A stretch of 64,000 bases of DNA from Paenibacillus albicereus (GCF_012676905.1 NZ_CP051428.1:921001-985000); one strand, 5' to 3'. Shown: positions 50,883 to 59,738, counted from the stretch's first letter. Numbers and translations: made by a program. Notes: a model not told the origin generated them from the sequence alone.

Positions 50883-51125
50883 CCAGGGCAGAAACCTGCC
50901 CTGGATTCGCAGTTCGGGCCTAATTCGGTGAGTCCAGGGCAGAAATCTGCCTTGGATTCGAGAGCTCGGGCCTGATTCGGCGAATCCAGAGCAGAAATGT
51001 GCCTTGGATTCGAGAGCTCGGGCCTGATTCGGCGAATCCAGGGCAGACATGTGCCTTGGATTCGAGAGTCCGGGCCTGATTCGGCCAATCCAGGGCAGAA
51101 ACCTGCCCTGGATTCGAGAGTCCGG
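50883..51125. repeat. 52-bp tandem palindrome array P1c
   Basis: Five units at 50883, 50934, 50986, 51038 and 51090 carry CCAGGGCAGAAA...TGCCYTGG. The interval ATTCGAGAGTCCGGGCCTGA plus TTCGGCGAAT is itself flanked by ATTCG/CGAAT. Starts 35 bases after the stop of the duplicated-module gene. Confidence 0.93.
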
Positions 51126-51338
51126 GCCATCTAGGGCCCGAAGATGCGAAGCCAAAGCCGACCGCCTTTGGCTCCGAGCAAGGAGCTGCCTCCACCTGAG
51201 GCAGCTCTTTTTCTTTTTCCGCTCATCGATTCGCCGGCCCGAAGCCATCGCTGCATAGGAAAAGGAAAACCGACCCAATCTAAGCCTTGGAACGGGAGCC
51301 GCAGCTCCCGCGATCCGATTCGGATGGGAGAGATGAGC

Positions 51339-52079
51339 ATGAGATTCAAGGGCAAGGTCGCCGTCGTCACCGGCGGCGCCAGCGGCATCGGAGCCGCGAC
51401 CGTGCAGAAGTTCGCGGAGGAGGGCGCCAAGGTCGTCATCGCGGACTTTTCCGATCAGGGACAGGCCGAGGCGGAGCGCCTCCAGGGACTCGGCTGCGAG
51501 GCGCTGTTCGTCAAGACGGACGTGACCCAGGAGGAGCAGGTGAAGCGCATGGTCGAGGAGACGGTGCGGGCGTTCGGCCGGCTGGACATCCTGTTCGCCA
51601 ACGCGGGCATCGCCAACGACGCGCCGGTCGACCAGCTGAGCCATGAGGCTTGGACGCGGACGATCGACATCAACCTGACGGGCGTCTTCCTATGCGACAA
51701 GTACGCCGTGCAGCAGATGCTGGAGCAGGGCGGCGGCGTCATCGTCAACTGCGGCTCCATCCACAGCCATGTCGGCAAAGGCTCGGTCAGCGCCTACGCG
51801 GCCGCCAAGGGCGGCGTGAAGCTGCTGACGCAGACGATGGCGGCCGACTATGCGGCACGGGGCATCCGCGTCAACGCCGTCTGCCCGGGCTACATCGATA
51901 CGCCGCTCATCGGCGGCCGCACGGAGGCGATCACGCAGCATCTTGTCTCGCTGCATCCGATGGCGCGGCTCGGCCGTCCGGAGGAGGTCGCGGCGGCGGT
52001 GCTGTTCCTCGCCAGCGACGACGCCTCCTTCGTCACCGGGGCGAGCCTGCTCGTGGACGGCGGGTACACGGCGGTGTAG
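51339..52079 (+). CDS. short-chain dehydrogenase/reductase
   Basis: 246 residues, classical SDR. 'VAVVTGGASGIGAATVQKF' is the T-G-x(3)-G-x-G cofactor motif, 'NAGIAN' the N-A-G motif, catalytic Ser in 'NCGSIHSHVGKG' and Y-x-x-x-K in 'SAYAAAKGG', end 'GASLLVDGGYTAV'. Acidic residue in 'VVIADFSD' suggests NAD(H). Substrate unknown. ATG 51339 has GGGAGA seven bases upstream. A terminator follows. Confidence 0.92.
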   Translation: MRFKGKVAVVTGGASGIGAATVQKFAEEGAKVVIADFSDQGQAEAERLQGLGCEALFVKTDVTQEEQVKRMVEETVRAFGRLDILFANAGIANDAPVDQLSHEAWTRTIDINLTGVFLCDKYAVQQMLEQGGGVIVNCGSIHSHVGKGSVSAYAAAKGGVKLLTQTMAADYAARGIRVNAVCPGYIDTPLIGGRTEAITQHLVSLHPMARLGRPEEVAAAVLFLASDDASFVTGASLLVDGGYTAV

Positions 52080-52110
52080 CGAGGGCGGAGCTGCGGAAGC
52101 AGCGGCTTGG

Positions 52111-52149
52111 AAAAGGGGAGGTGCCGGAAGTTTCCGGAGCCTCCCCTTT
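52111..52149. terminator. terminator after the SDR gene
   Basis: AAAGGGGAGG (52112-52121) pairs with CCTCCCCTTT (52139-52148), with inner GCCGG/CCGGA pairing. Short T end. It can serve the SDR gene and the convergent pcp. Confidence 0.7.
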
Positions 52150-52254
52150 GCGCGTCGGGCCAGGAGCGTTCGTCCAGCTGCCTATCGAGCTGGGCGGGGC
52201 CAGCCAGCCCGTCCAGCCCCTCGCCGCTAGCTCCGTCCGCTCAGCCTCTCTCGC

Positions 52255-52893
52255 CTACCTCCGCTCGTCCAGCTCCGCCAGCGTCTGCGAGATGGCGACG
52301 CGCAGCGCGTCATGCAGCATGGACTGGGGCAGCGAGGGCAGCCCCGGCTTGTCCAGCGCCAGCTCGGTCGAGGCGGGGAAGTGGATGAAGCCGGCGAGGG
52401 CGTGCGACCCGCTCTGACGGATGCGGTCCAGGGCGGCGTACATCGTATTGTTGCAAATGAACAAGCCCGCCGTGTCCGAGATGGCAGCGGGAATGCCCGC
52501 CGCGCGCAGCGCCTGCTCGATGCGGCGGATCGGCAGCGTGGCGAGCAGGCCGTCCGGCCCGCCGGCCCGGATCGGCTCGTCCTGCGGGCGATTGCCGGCG
52601 TTGTCGCCGTAGGCGGCGCCGGCGGGCACGTCCATCGCGTTGACGGCGATCCGCTCCGGCGTGACGGCTGTTCTCCCGGCCGCGAGGCCGCAGCAGAGGA
52701 CGGCATCCGGCTGCAGGCGGTCGATCTCCTGCGTCAGCCGCTCGGCGCAGTCGCCGAAGACGACCGGCAGCAGCAGCGTATGGATGACGGCGCCGGGGAA
52801 CGATTCCTCGCGGATGGACGCCATCAGCGCCTCGGTCGGGTTGATGCGGCTGCCCCCGAAGGGCTCGAAGCCGGTGACAAGCAGGTTTCGCAT
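52255..52893 (-). CDS. pcp: pyroglutamyl-peptidase I
   Basis: 212 residues, the family length. It removes N-terminal pyroglutamate from peptides in the cytosol (peptidase family C15). Start 'MRNLLVTGFEPFGGSRINPTE' is the family signature. Catalytic Cys147 is in 'LFICNNTMY', His171 in 'GFIHFP', and the Glu in 'TPERIAVN'. AAAGGAG lies about 11 bases before the ATG at 52893. Single gene, convergent with SDR and divergent from the hydrolase at 53086. Confidence 0.96.
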   Translation of the reverse strand: MRNLLVTGFEPFGGSRINPTEALMASIREESFPGAVIHTLLLPVVFGDCAERLTQEIDRLQPDAVLCCGLAAGRTAVTPERIAVNAMDVPAGAAYGDNAGNRPQDEPIRAGGPDGLLATLPIRRIEQALRAAGIPAAISDTAGLFICNNTMYAALDRIRQSGSHALAGFIHFPASTELALDKPGLPSLPQSMLHDALRVAISQTLAELDERR

Positions 52894-53085
52894 GGAGGGA
52901 AGGGCTCCTTTCGCTCGCGGCGGGTTTTCCAGCCGGACAGGGCTGGAGGCGACGATGGCTCTCTCGTCATTATTCCATGCCTGTCCGGTCCGGGCAAAGC
53001 CCTTTTTTGGGCGCACGGCAAGTGAACGTCCCGAATACAGGGTAATAGGAAGGAAAAAGAAAGGGAAACGGGAGGAGGAGGAGCG

Positions 53086-53919
53086 ATGGGCTACGAGGAG
53101 CTGAGCTGGAACAGCCGCGACGGCGCAAGCATCCACGGCTGCCGCTGGATGCCGGAGGGCCCGCCGGTGGCGGCGGTCGGCATCGTGCACGGGCTGGGCG
53201 AGCATTGCGGCGCGTACGATCATGTCGCTGCGTTCTTCACGGAGAGGGGCTTTGCGGTGTTCGCCTTCGACCAGCGGGGACATGGCCGCACAGAGGGCCG
53301 CCGCGGCGACTGCCCAGGCTACGACGCGCTGCTGGAACCGGTGGAGCGGATCGTCCAGGAAATGGAGCGGTGCTGTCCGGGCCGGCCTCGCTTCCTGTTC
53401 AGCCACAGCATGGGCGGCAATGTGGCGCTCAACTACATGCTGCGCCGCCGTCCGCCGCTGGCGGGAGCCGTCGTGGCGGGACCGTGGCTGAAGCTGGCTC
53501 CGGCTCCGCCGCCGGCGAAGCTGCTGTGGGGCCGCCTCCGCGAGCGGGTGCAGCCGGGCTATCGCCTCGCCGGAGCGAACCGCCGGGGCACCTCCGACCC
53601 CGACATGCTGCGCCGCTACGACGAGGACCCGCTGCGGCACGGACGGATCACGCTGCGCACGTTCGCCGCGGTCAGCCAGGCGGGCCGCTGGGCGCTGAAC
53701 CACGCGCCGGAGCTGAGCGTGCCGCTGCTGCTCATGCACGGCGGGGCCGACCGCATCACGTCGCACCGGGCGAGCCGGCGCTTCGCGCAGCGCGCCGGAG
53801 AGCGCTGCTCTTACCGGGAATGGCCGGGCTTCCGGCATGAGCTGCATGCCGAAGCGGGCCGGCAGGAGGTGCTGTCCTGCGCCGCCGAGTGGATGCTGGG
53901 ACGCTGCGGCGAATGCTGA
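53086..53919 (+). CDS. alpha/beta hydrolase, monoacylglycerol-lipase-like
   Basis: 277 residues. Hydrolase_4 type: 'VGIVHGLGEHCGAYDHVAAFF' (oxyanion H-G), 'FAFDQRGHGRTEG', nucleophile Ser in 'SHSMGGN', catalytic Asp in 'LLLMHGGADRIT' and His in 'PGFRHELHAE'. Such enzymes cleave monoacylglycerols or lysophospholipids in the cytosol or at the membrane. GGGAGGAGGAGGAG precedes the ATG. Confidence 0.92.
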   Translation: MGYEELSWNSRDGASIHGCRWMPEGPPVAAVGIVHGLGEHCGAYDHVAAFFTERGFAVFAFDQRGHGRTEGRRGDCPGYDALLEPVERIVQEMERCCPGRPRFLFSHSMGGNVALNYMLRRRPPLAGAVVAGPWLKLAPAPPPAKLLWGRLRERVQPGYRLAGANRRGTSDPDMLRRYDEDPLRHGRITLRTFAAVSQAGRWALNHAPELSVPLLLMHGGADRITSHRASRRFAQRAGERCSYREWPGFRHELHAEAGRQEVLSCAAEWMLGRCGEC

Positions 53920-53980
53920 CAGCCTTGTTGTCAGGGACGATCCGTTATGCTCTTCCTAGACGAAGAGGAGGCGGTTGGAG

Positions 53981-54817
53981 ATGACGAAACGAATCGGCGA
54001 GCGAGTCGGCGAAGCGATCGAGCTTGAGCAGGGAGGCATCTGGACGGAGATGTCAGGCGAGGCGGAGCGCGGCACGATCGTGCTGCTGCATGCGGCGGCG
54101 GCGGACGCGAGCCTGTGGGACGGAGTGCTGCCGGCGCTGCATGGCGCCGGCTGGAGGACGGTCGCCCTGGATCTGCCGGGCATGGGGCGGTCGGATCTGC
54201 CGGAATCGGCTTACCATGTGTACGAGATCATCCGGGAGCTGCTGGACCGGCTCGGGATCGAGCGCGCGGCGCTGGCCGGCGTATCGGCCGGCGGCCACTG
54301 CGCGACCGAGTATGCGGTCTACGATCCGGCGCGGGTCGAGAAGCTGATCCTCGTCAATTCCGGCCTGTTCGGCGCACCGCTCGACTATTCCGAGGAATTG
54401 CAGCGGGACAACGCCGAATTCCAGCGCATCATCGGGTCCGGCGATCTGGCGCGGGCGGCGGAGATGTGGACGAAGATGTGGCTGGACGGCCCCGGCCAGC
54501 CGCCGGACCGGGTCGCCGCTCCCGTGCGGGAGGCGTTCGTCCGCTACATGGAGGAGCGGCTGCCGAGGCTGGCCGAGTTCCGCTACCCGGACATCATGCC
54601 GGATCTCGCCGACCGCCTGCATGAGCTCCAGATGCCGGTGCGAAGCATTTCCGGCGAGCTGGACTACCGCGATACGTTCCATCTGCTGCCGCTGCTGGAG
54701 GAGCGTCTGCCGGACTGGAGCGGCGTCGTGCTGGACGGCACGGCGCATTTCCCGATGGTCGACGCTTCGGAGCGGCTCGGCCGCGAGATGGCCGCTTTGC
54801 TGAACGAGCGGAGCTAG
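53981..54817 (+). CDS. alpha/beta hydrolase
   Basis: 278 residues. 'IVLLHAAAADASLWDGVLPAL', 'VALDLPGMGRSD', nucleophile Ser in 'LAGVSAGGHCATEYA', His in 'GTAHFPMVD'. The helical cap (about 130-210) is typical of the Abhydrolase_1/peroxidase-like group. Substrate unknown. ATG 53981 is chosen because AGGAGG lies about eight bases upstream. The in-frame TTG at 53975 is too near. Not close to the first hydrolase in sequence, so probably not a recent duplicate. Confidence 0.9.
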   Translation: MTKRIGERVGEAIELEQGGIWTEMSGEAERGTIVLLHAAAADASLWDGVLPALHGAGWRTVALDLPGMGRSDLPESAYHVYEIIRELLDRLGIERAALAGVSAGGHCATEYAVYDPARVEKLILVNSGLFGAPLDYSEELQRDNAEFQRIIGSGDLARAAEMWTKMWLDGPGQPPDRVAAPVREAFVRYMEERLPRLAEFRYPDIMPDLADRLHELQMPVRSISGELDYRDTFHLLPLLEERLPDWSGVVLDGTAHFPMVDASERLGREMAALLNERS

Positions 54818-54825
54818 ATCGTCAT

Positions 54826-54872
54826 GCCGCCTTTCCAAGCCTCATATAGATGAGGCAGGGGAGGCGGCTTTT
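54826..54872 (+). promoter_or_regulatory. terminator-like hairpin that contains the next gene's ribosome site
   Basis: GCCGCC (54826-54831) pairs with GGCGGC (54863-54868), inside it GCCTCAT (54839-54845) pairs with ATGAGGC (54850-54856), then TTTT. The only ribosome site of the glycosyltransferase gene, GGGGAGG (54858-54864), is in the right arm. Confidence 0.65.
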
Positions 54873-54875
54873 GCC

Positions 54876-56111
54876 ATGAAGACAAGCATCGTCATACTGA
54901 CGCACAACCAGCTCGACTACACGCTCCGCTGCCTGGAGAGCGTGCGGGCGCATACGGAGGATTATGAGCTGATCGCCGTGGACAACGGCTCGACCGACGG
55001 CACGGCGGAGCTGCTTCGGCAGAGCGGCTTCAAGACCGTGCTCAACCGCCGCAACGAAGGCTTCGCCAAAGGCTGCAACCAAGGGCTGGCGCTGGCCGAA
55101 GGGGACAACATCCTGTTCCTCAACAACGACACCGTCGTCACGGCGGGCTGGCTGGAGGCGATGGAAAGCCTGCTCGAACGGGAGCCGCTGTGCGGCATGG
55201 TAGGTCCGGTCTCGAACTACGTCAGCGGCCCGCAGCGGGTAGACGCGCCTTACGGCCCGGACCTCCAAGGCTTGGAGGCGTTCGCGGCCGAGCGCGCGGA
55301 CGGCTGGCGCGGCCGCAGCTGGGAGCTGCCGAGGCTCGTCGGGTTCTGCCTGCTGCTGCGGCGCCCGCTGGCGCTGGCGATGGGCGGCTTCGACGAAAGC
55401 TACGGCCTCGGCAACTACGAGGACGACGACCTGTGCCTGCGGCTGCGCCGGGACGGCTGGCGGCTGCTCGTCGCCTGCGATTCGTTCGTGCATCACTACG
55501 GGCATGTCACGATGAACGCGCTGGAGGACCACGATCTGAGCCTCCTGCTGGAGCAGGGGCGGCAGGTGGCGCGCGCCAAGTGGGGCGATGACCCGGTCGA
55601 GCTGCTGTACCGGCGCGGGCCGGCCGTCAGCTGCTCGGTCGGCATCGCCGGCGAGGCCGACGAGGAGGCGCTCGACGCGACGCTCGCCTCCATCCGCGGG
55701 CTGGCGGACGAGATCCTGCTCGTCCACCACGGACGCGACGGCTGGGAGCGGACGGCGCGGCTCGGGCGCGAGCGCGACCTCAAGACGGTGCGCGCGGATG
55801 CCGGCGAGCCGGCCGGCGCGGCGGCCGCGCTGGAGGAGGCCGGACGCGAGCATGTGTTGTGGCTGCGCGCCGGCGAGGAGCTCGGGCCGGAGGAGGCGCG
55901 CCGGCTGCTGGCGCGGCTGCGCCGGCCGGAGGAGCCGCTGACGGCGGTGGAGCCGGTGCGGCTGCGGGTTCCGGCGGAGCTGCCGCCAGCGGCCGGGCGC
56001 GAGGGGCTGCGGGGAGCGCCGGCCCGCCGTCTTGTCCGCGCAGCGGCGCGGCCGGACTGGGACGCGGCCGCCGGCGGATATGCCGAGCCCGCGGACGGAG
56101 GCGCGCCATGA
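54876..56111 (+). CDS. family 2 glycosyltransferase with C-terminal extension
   Basis: 411 residues. GT-A fold: 'TSIVILTHNQLDYTLRCLESVR', 'AVDNGSTDGT', 'NEGFAKGCNQGL', metal-binding D-x-D-like 'LFLNNDTVV', and 'GFDESYGLGNYEDDDLCLRLR' (rhamnosyl/dTDP-sugar-type GT2). The catalytic module ends near residue 235. The remaining 175 residues hold a second partial GT-like segment ('SVGIAGEADEEALDATLASIRGLADEILLVHHG') and an Ala/Arg-rich tail. Probably adds a sugar to a protein or surface glycan. Its stop overlaps the next start (ATGA). Confidence 0.9.
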   Translation: MKTSIVILTHNQLDYTLRCLESVRAHTEDYELIAVDNGSTDGTAELLRQSGFKTVLNRRNEGFAKGCNQGLALAEGDNILFLNNDTVVTAGWLEAMESLLEREPLCGMVGPVSNYVSGPQRVDAPYGPDLQGLEAFAAERADGWRGRSWELPRLVGFCLLLRRPLALAMGGFDESYGLGNYEDDDLCLRLRRDGWRLLVACDSFVHHYGHVTMNALEDHDLSLLLEQGRQVARAKWGDDPVELLYRRGPAVSCSVGIAGEADEEALDATLASIRGLADEILLVHHGRDGWERTARLGRERDLKTVRADAGEPAGAAAALEEAGREHVLWLRAGEELGPEEARRLLARLRRPEEPLTAVEPVRLRVPAELPPAAGREGLRGAPARRLVRAAARPDWDAAAGGYAEPADGGAP

Positions 56112-57796
56112 CGCTGGCGAGGCCGACCGGAGGCGGCCCCGCTCCCGTGCTCCGGCCGGGAGTGACCTTCGAGACGAAGTGCTACGAGCGGGACTGGCGC
56201 GAGCTGCTGCTGACCGACCGCCTGAGCCGGGCGATCGAGCTTCATCGGTTTCCGTTCGCCGAGCGGATCCTGTACATCAACAACGTCGAGCGGCCCGAGC
56301 TCGTCCTTCGCCATGCGCGGCGGCTCGTCGACGAAGGCGTGCTGACGGACTGCGTGCTCGTCGACGAGCACAGCGAGGAGGCGCTGCGCTTTTTCGGCCT
56401 GACGGAGGAAGGCTTCCAGGGCGGCTACCGCTACTCGATCGCCGAGCTGGTCGCCATCTATCGGTGCCGTACGGACTATCTGCTTCATTATGCGGGCGAC
56501 TGCATGCTGGAGGAGCCGACGGACTGGCTGCGGCCGTGCCTGGATCGGATGCGGCTGCAGCCGTCCGTCGTCGCGGCCAATCCGGTGCCCAACGGCCGGG
56601 CGGACGAAGCCGCGCGGGAAGCGCTGCTGACCGACGGGGACTTCCATCTCGGCTACGGCTTCTCGGATCAATGCTATCTCGTGCGGACGCTCGATTTTCG
56701 CGCGCGCATCTACGGCGAGAGCCATCCGGCGTCCGAGCGGTACCCGTCCTACGGCGGAGAGCTGTTCGAGAAAAGGGTGGACGCCTGGATGCGCCGCTCC
56801 GGCCTCATGCGGCTCACCTGGAGCAAAGGCAGCTACTGGCATCGGACGCTGCGCCGCTCCGATCCGGAGCTCGATCCGGAGGCCCCGGCGCAGGCCTGCT
56901 ACCGGACCGGAGTGCAGGCGATGGAGAAGCTCGACTATGAGAACGCGTCGATCTGGCTAAGCCTGGCGGAGCTGGCCCGATCGGCCGAGCAGCGGCAGGG
57001 CAGGACGGCGGATGCGGCGCTGAGCTGGCTGCCGAGGCTGCAGCTGGCCGTCTGCGCCGATCGGCTCGGCCGGACGGCGCAGGCATGGCGCAGCAACGAG
57101 GCGGCCGCCGTCTACGCGCCTCCGGGGCAGTCGAGCATCGCCTTCAACCGCAGCTACCTGAAGCAGAGGCTAGAGGAGGAGCGGCCCGGCGCGGCAGGGG
57201 AGCAGGAGTCGGCGGAGCCGCTGCTGTCCGTGCTCATCCCGTCGCTGCCGGAGCGGATCTTCCTGCTCGCGCCGCTGCTGGAGGAGCTGCACGGGCAAGC
57301 GCTCGGCCGTCCGGTCGAGCTGCTCGTCCTGACCGACAACCGCCGGCGGTCGACCGGGGAGAAGCGCAACGCGCTGCTCGGGCAGGCGCGCGGACGGTTC
57401 GCGGCGTTCGTCGACGACGACGACCGGGTCGACGAGCGATATGTGGAGCAGCTGCTGAGAGCGATCCGCCTCGCTCCCGAGGCGGACTGCATCGTATTCG
57501 ACGTGATCGTGCATGGACCGGACTCGCCCGCGCGGCTATGCCGCTACGGAACCGAGCTGGAGCACGGCATGGACGGGGAGGTGTACACGCGCAAGCCGAA
57601 CCATCTGATGGCGTATCGCCGGGAGCTCGCGCTGCGGCATCGCTACCGGGATATCGGCTACGGCGAGGATGACGAATGGGCCGCTCGCGCGAGCGCCGAC
57701 ATCCGGATCCAGCATCGGATCGAGGCGGCGCTCTACGAGTACGACTGGGTGCCGAAGCCGCCGTCGTGGTACGGCTCCGGACGTTCCGAGGCCTGA
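56108..57796 (+). CDS. two-domain glycosyltransferase-like protein
   Basis: 562 residues, start ATG overlapping the previous stop (ATGA). The N-terminal half (about 15-270) is GT-like: 'ERILYINNVERPELVLRHARRLVD', 'DYLLHYAGDCML'. A helical middle part (about 280-370) looks TPR-like ('GVQAMEKLDYENASIWLSLAELARSAEQRQG'). The C-terminal part (about 378-555) is a GT2 module: 'LSVLIPSLPERIFLLAPLLEEL', 'STGEKRNALLGQARGRFAAFVDDDDRVDERYVEQL', 'YGEDDEWAARA'. It would act with the upstream glycosyltransferase on the same polymer or protein. Acceptor unknown. Confidence 0.85.
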   Translation: MTLARPTGGGPAPVLRPGVTFETKCYERDWRELLLTDRLSRAIELHRFPFAERILYINNVERPELVLRHARRLVDEGVLTDCVLVDEHSEEALRFFGLTEEGFQGGYRYSIAELVAIYRCRTDYLLHYAGDCMLEEPTDWLRPCLDRMRLQPSVVAANPVPNGRADEAAREALLTDGDFHLGYGFSDQCYLVRTLDFRARIYGESHPASERYPSYGGELFEKRVDAWMRRSGLMRLTWSKGSYWHRTLRRSDPELDPEAPAQACYRTGVQAMEKLDYENASIWLSLAELARSAEQRQGRTADAALSWLPRLQLAVCADRLGRTAQAWRSNEAAAVYAPPGQSSIAFNRSYLKQRLEEERPGAAGEQESAEPLLSVLIPSLPERIFLLAPLLEELHGQALGRPVELLVLTDNRRRSTGEKRNALLGQARGRFAAFVDDDDRVDERYVEQLLRAIRLAPEADCIVFDVIVHGPDSPARLCRYGTELEHGMDGEVYTRKPNHLMAYRRELALRHRYRDIGYGEDDEWAARASADIRIQHRIEAALYEYDWVPKPPSWYGSGRSEA

Positions 57797-57822
57797 ACGC
57801 GGCGGCCGGAAGCGGGTCGCGC

Positions 57823-58500
57823 TCAGGCGGGGCCGGGGCGGCCGTAATGATGCCGGAGCTCGGCGAGACGTCCGCGCAGCAGGTCGATCGCAGGGTGGCT
57901 TCCTTTCGGAGCCGCGATGCCGAGCCCGGCCGAATGGCCGAAGGACGCGGAGGGGCAGGTCGCAGCCAGCTCCTCCCACCATTTCCAGACGCCGAAGTCG
58001 CCGAGCCTCACCTCGGTGTCGTGCAGCAGCAGCAGGCCGCCGGGAGCGAGCTTGGGCAGCCACGTCTCGCAGTCGTGGCGCACCGCTTCGTACGTATGAA
58101 GGCCGTCGATATGCAGGATGTCGATCGAGTCGTCCGCGAACTGCCCGGCCGCCTCGTCGAACGAGGAGCGGACGAGCTCAGCATGAGGGTACAGGGCGGC
58201 CGCCCGGCGGACGAGCTCGAAGACGCTTTCTCCGTAGCGCCCGGCATGGGCGTCGCCCTGCCACGTATCGACGGCGTACAGCCTGGCGTCCGGCAATCGC
58301 ATGTCCTTGGCCGCCTGGCAGAGGCTGAAGAAGGAGGCTCCGTAATGCGTGCCCAGCTCGACGACGACCGTGGGGCGCCGATAGGCGATGAGATCATAGC
58401 CGAACTTCATATGTCCTCTCCAAGCCGATTCGCTTCGGAACAGCGGGGACAGGCGGTCGAATTCGAACTCCGGCTCGTGCAGCTTCCAGCTTCCGTTCAT
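57823..58500 (-). CDS. SAM-dependent methyltransferase, Methyltransf_24 type
   Basis: 225 residues from the ATG at 58500 (AAAGGAG seven bases upstream). A longer frame to 58536 lacks a site. Motif I 'TVVVELGTHYGASFFSLCQ', 'LYAVDTWQGDAHAG', 'IDILHIDGLHTYEAVRHDCETWLPKL' and 'GGLLLLHDTEV' are typical of sugar or glycan O-methyltransferases of this group. Convergent with the glycosyltransferase pair, so a role in the same glycan is likely but only from position. Confidence 0.88.
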   Translation of the reverse strand: MNGSWKLHEPEFEFDRLSPLFRSESAWRGHMKFGYDLIAYRRPTVVVELGTHYGASFFSLCQAAKDMRLPDARLYAVDTWQGDAHAGRYGESVFELVRRAAALYPHAELVRSSFDEAAGQFADDSIDILHIDGLHTYEAVRHDCETWLPKLAPGGLLLLHDTEVRLGDFGVWKWWEELAATCPSASFGHSAGLGIAAPKGSHPAIDLLRGRLAELRHHYGRPGPA

Positions 58501-58697
58501 GGTCCAGCTCCTTTCCTTGAAAGGCCTCTCCTTCACCGTATGAGGCTGGCGCTCCGGTTAGACGGCTTGCGCGCGGACCTGGCCGCCGCTGATCCGTCCC
58601 ACGGCTCCGGCTCCGCCCTGCCGGTCTCATCCGCGCGAGAAGCGGGTAAGCTTAACGGAGAAGCCGAACCCGGCGCAAGAAGGAGGCAGGACCGAAC

Positions 58698-59450
58698 ATG
58701 ATCAAGATCGTGCTTGTCAGGCATGGGCAAAGCGAGTACAACGAGCAGAACCGGTTCACCGGCTGGACCGACGTCGACCTGACCGAGCGGGGCAAGGAAG
58801 AGGCGAGAAAAGCGGGAGCGATCCTGCGCCAGAACAAGTTCGTGTTCGACATCGCCTGCACCTCGGTGCTGAAGCGCGCGATCCGCACGCTATGGATCAT
58901 GCAGGACGAGATGGGGCTGCTGTGGATTCCGACGGACAAGACGTGGAGGCTCAACGAGCGCCACTACGGCGCCCTGCAGGGTCTGAACAAGGAGGAGACG
59001 GCCCGCAAGTACGGGGAGGAGCAGGTGCATCTGTGGCGGCGCTCGGTGAGCGTGCGTCCGCCCGCGCTGGACAAGTCCGATCCGAGATACGAGGGAACGG
59101 ATCCGAAATACAAGGCGATCGCGGACCGCGTGCCGGTGACGGAGAACCTCGACGACACGGAAGAGCGGGTGCTCGCCTACTGGCGGGAGAAGGTCGAGCC
59201 GTCGCTGCACGAGAACCGGCGGGTGCTGCTCGTCGCCCATGGCAATACGATCCGCGCGCTCGTCCGCTACCTGGACGACATCCCGGGCGACGGCATCGCC
59301 ACGCTCAACATTCCGACGGGCACGCCGCTCGTCTACGAGCTGGACGACGACCTGAAGCCGATTCGGCATTATTACTTGGAGGAAGACGAGCGCAAGGTGC
59401 ACAGCGACGCGGAGGCGGCCGCAGGCGCGCCGGACGTCCGCTCCGAATGA
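58698..59450 (+). CDS. gpmA: 2,3-bisphosphoglycerate-dependent phosphoglycerate mutase
   Basis: 250 residues, the dPGM length. '[21 protein letters not shown]' holds the phospho-His (R-H-G) and the substrate loop, '[17 protein letters not shown]' is the GpmA signature, and the second His is in '[12 protein letters not shown]'. It interconverts 3- and 2-phosphoglycerate in glycolysis. AAGGAGG precedes the ATG by about 12 bases. Bacilli usually rely on cofactor-independent GpmI, so this may be a second enzyme. It is a single gene. Confidence 0.95.
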   Translation: MIKIVLVRHGQSEYNEQNRFTGWTDVDLTERGKEEARKAGAILRQNKFVFDIACTSVLKRAIRTLWIMQDEMGLLWIPTDKTWRLNERHYGALQGLNKEETARKYGEEQVHLWRRSVSVRPPALDKSDPRYEGTDPKYKAIADRVPVTENLDDTEERVLAYWREKVEPSLHENRRVLLVAHGNTIRALVRYLDDIPGDGIATLNIPTGTPLVYELDDDLKPIRHYYLEEDERKVHSDAEAAAGAPDVRSE

Positions 59451-59598
59451 CGTCGCCGTCCGGTGCGGCGGAAGGAAGCGCCGGCATGGCGCCGCGGCCT
59501 AGGCGCCGGAGCATGCAGGCGGCAAGGCTTGCCGGAGATGGCCGGAGCATGCAGGCGACAAGGCGCGCCGGAGGCGGCCGGAGGGCGCAGGCGCAAAC

Positions 59599-59630
59599 GA
59601 GCAGGAGGGCCAGAGGCCGCTCCTGCTCTT
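59599..59630 (+). terminator. terminator after gpmA
   Basis: GAGCAGGA (59599-59606) pairs with TCCTGCTC (59621-59628) with inner GGCC pairing, then TT. Upstream, 59510-59595 has two or three loose copies of a GGAGCATGCAGGCG-type unit. No gene is seen in 59451-59823. Confidence 0.65.
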
Positions 59631-59709
59631 GGTCTGCCCGTTTAGCCGGACAGGGCGCTGCCCCTGCTCCGGACCGACGCTTCGACCCGCTTGGGCAGTC
59701 ATGCTTTAA

Positions 59710-59738
59710 TTGACGAATGGATCAAAGGGACTTAAACT
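59710..59738 (+). promoter_or_regulatory. promoter of the TrpX-like importer operon
   Basis: TTGACG (59710-59715), 17-base spacer, TAAACT (59733-59738). A second possible start signal, TTTACA with a 17-base spacer and TGAAAA, follows. I see no T-box or other leader structure. Confidence 0.65.
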
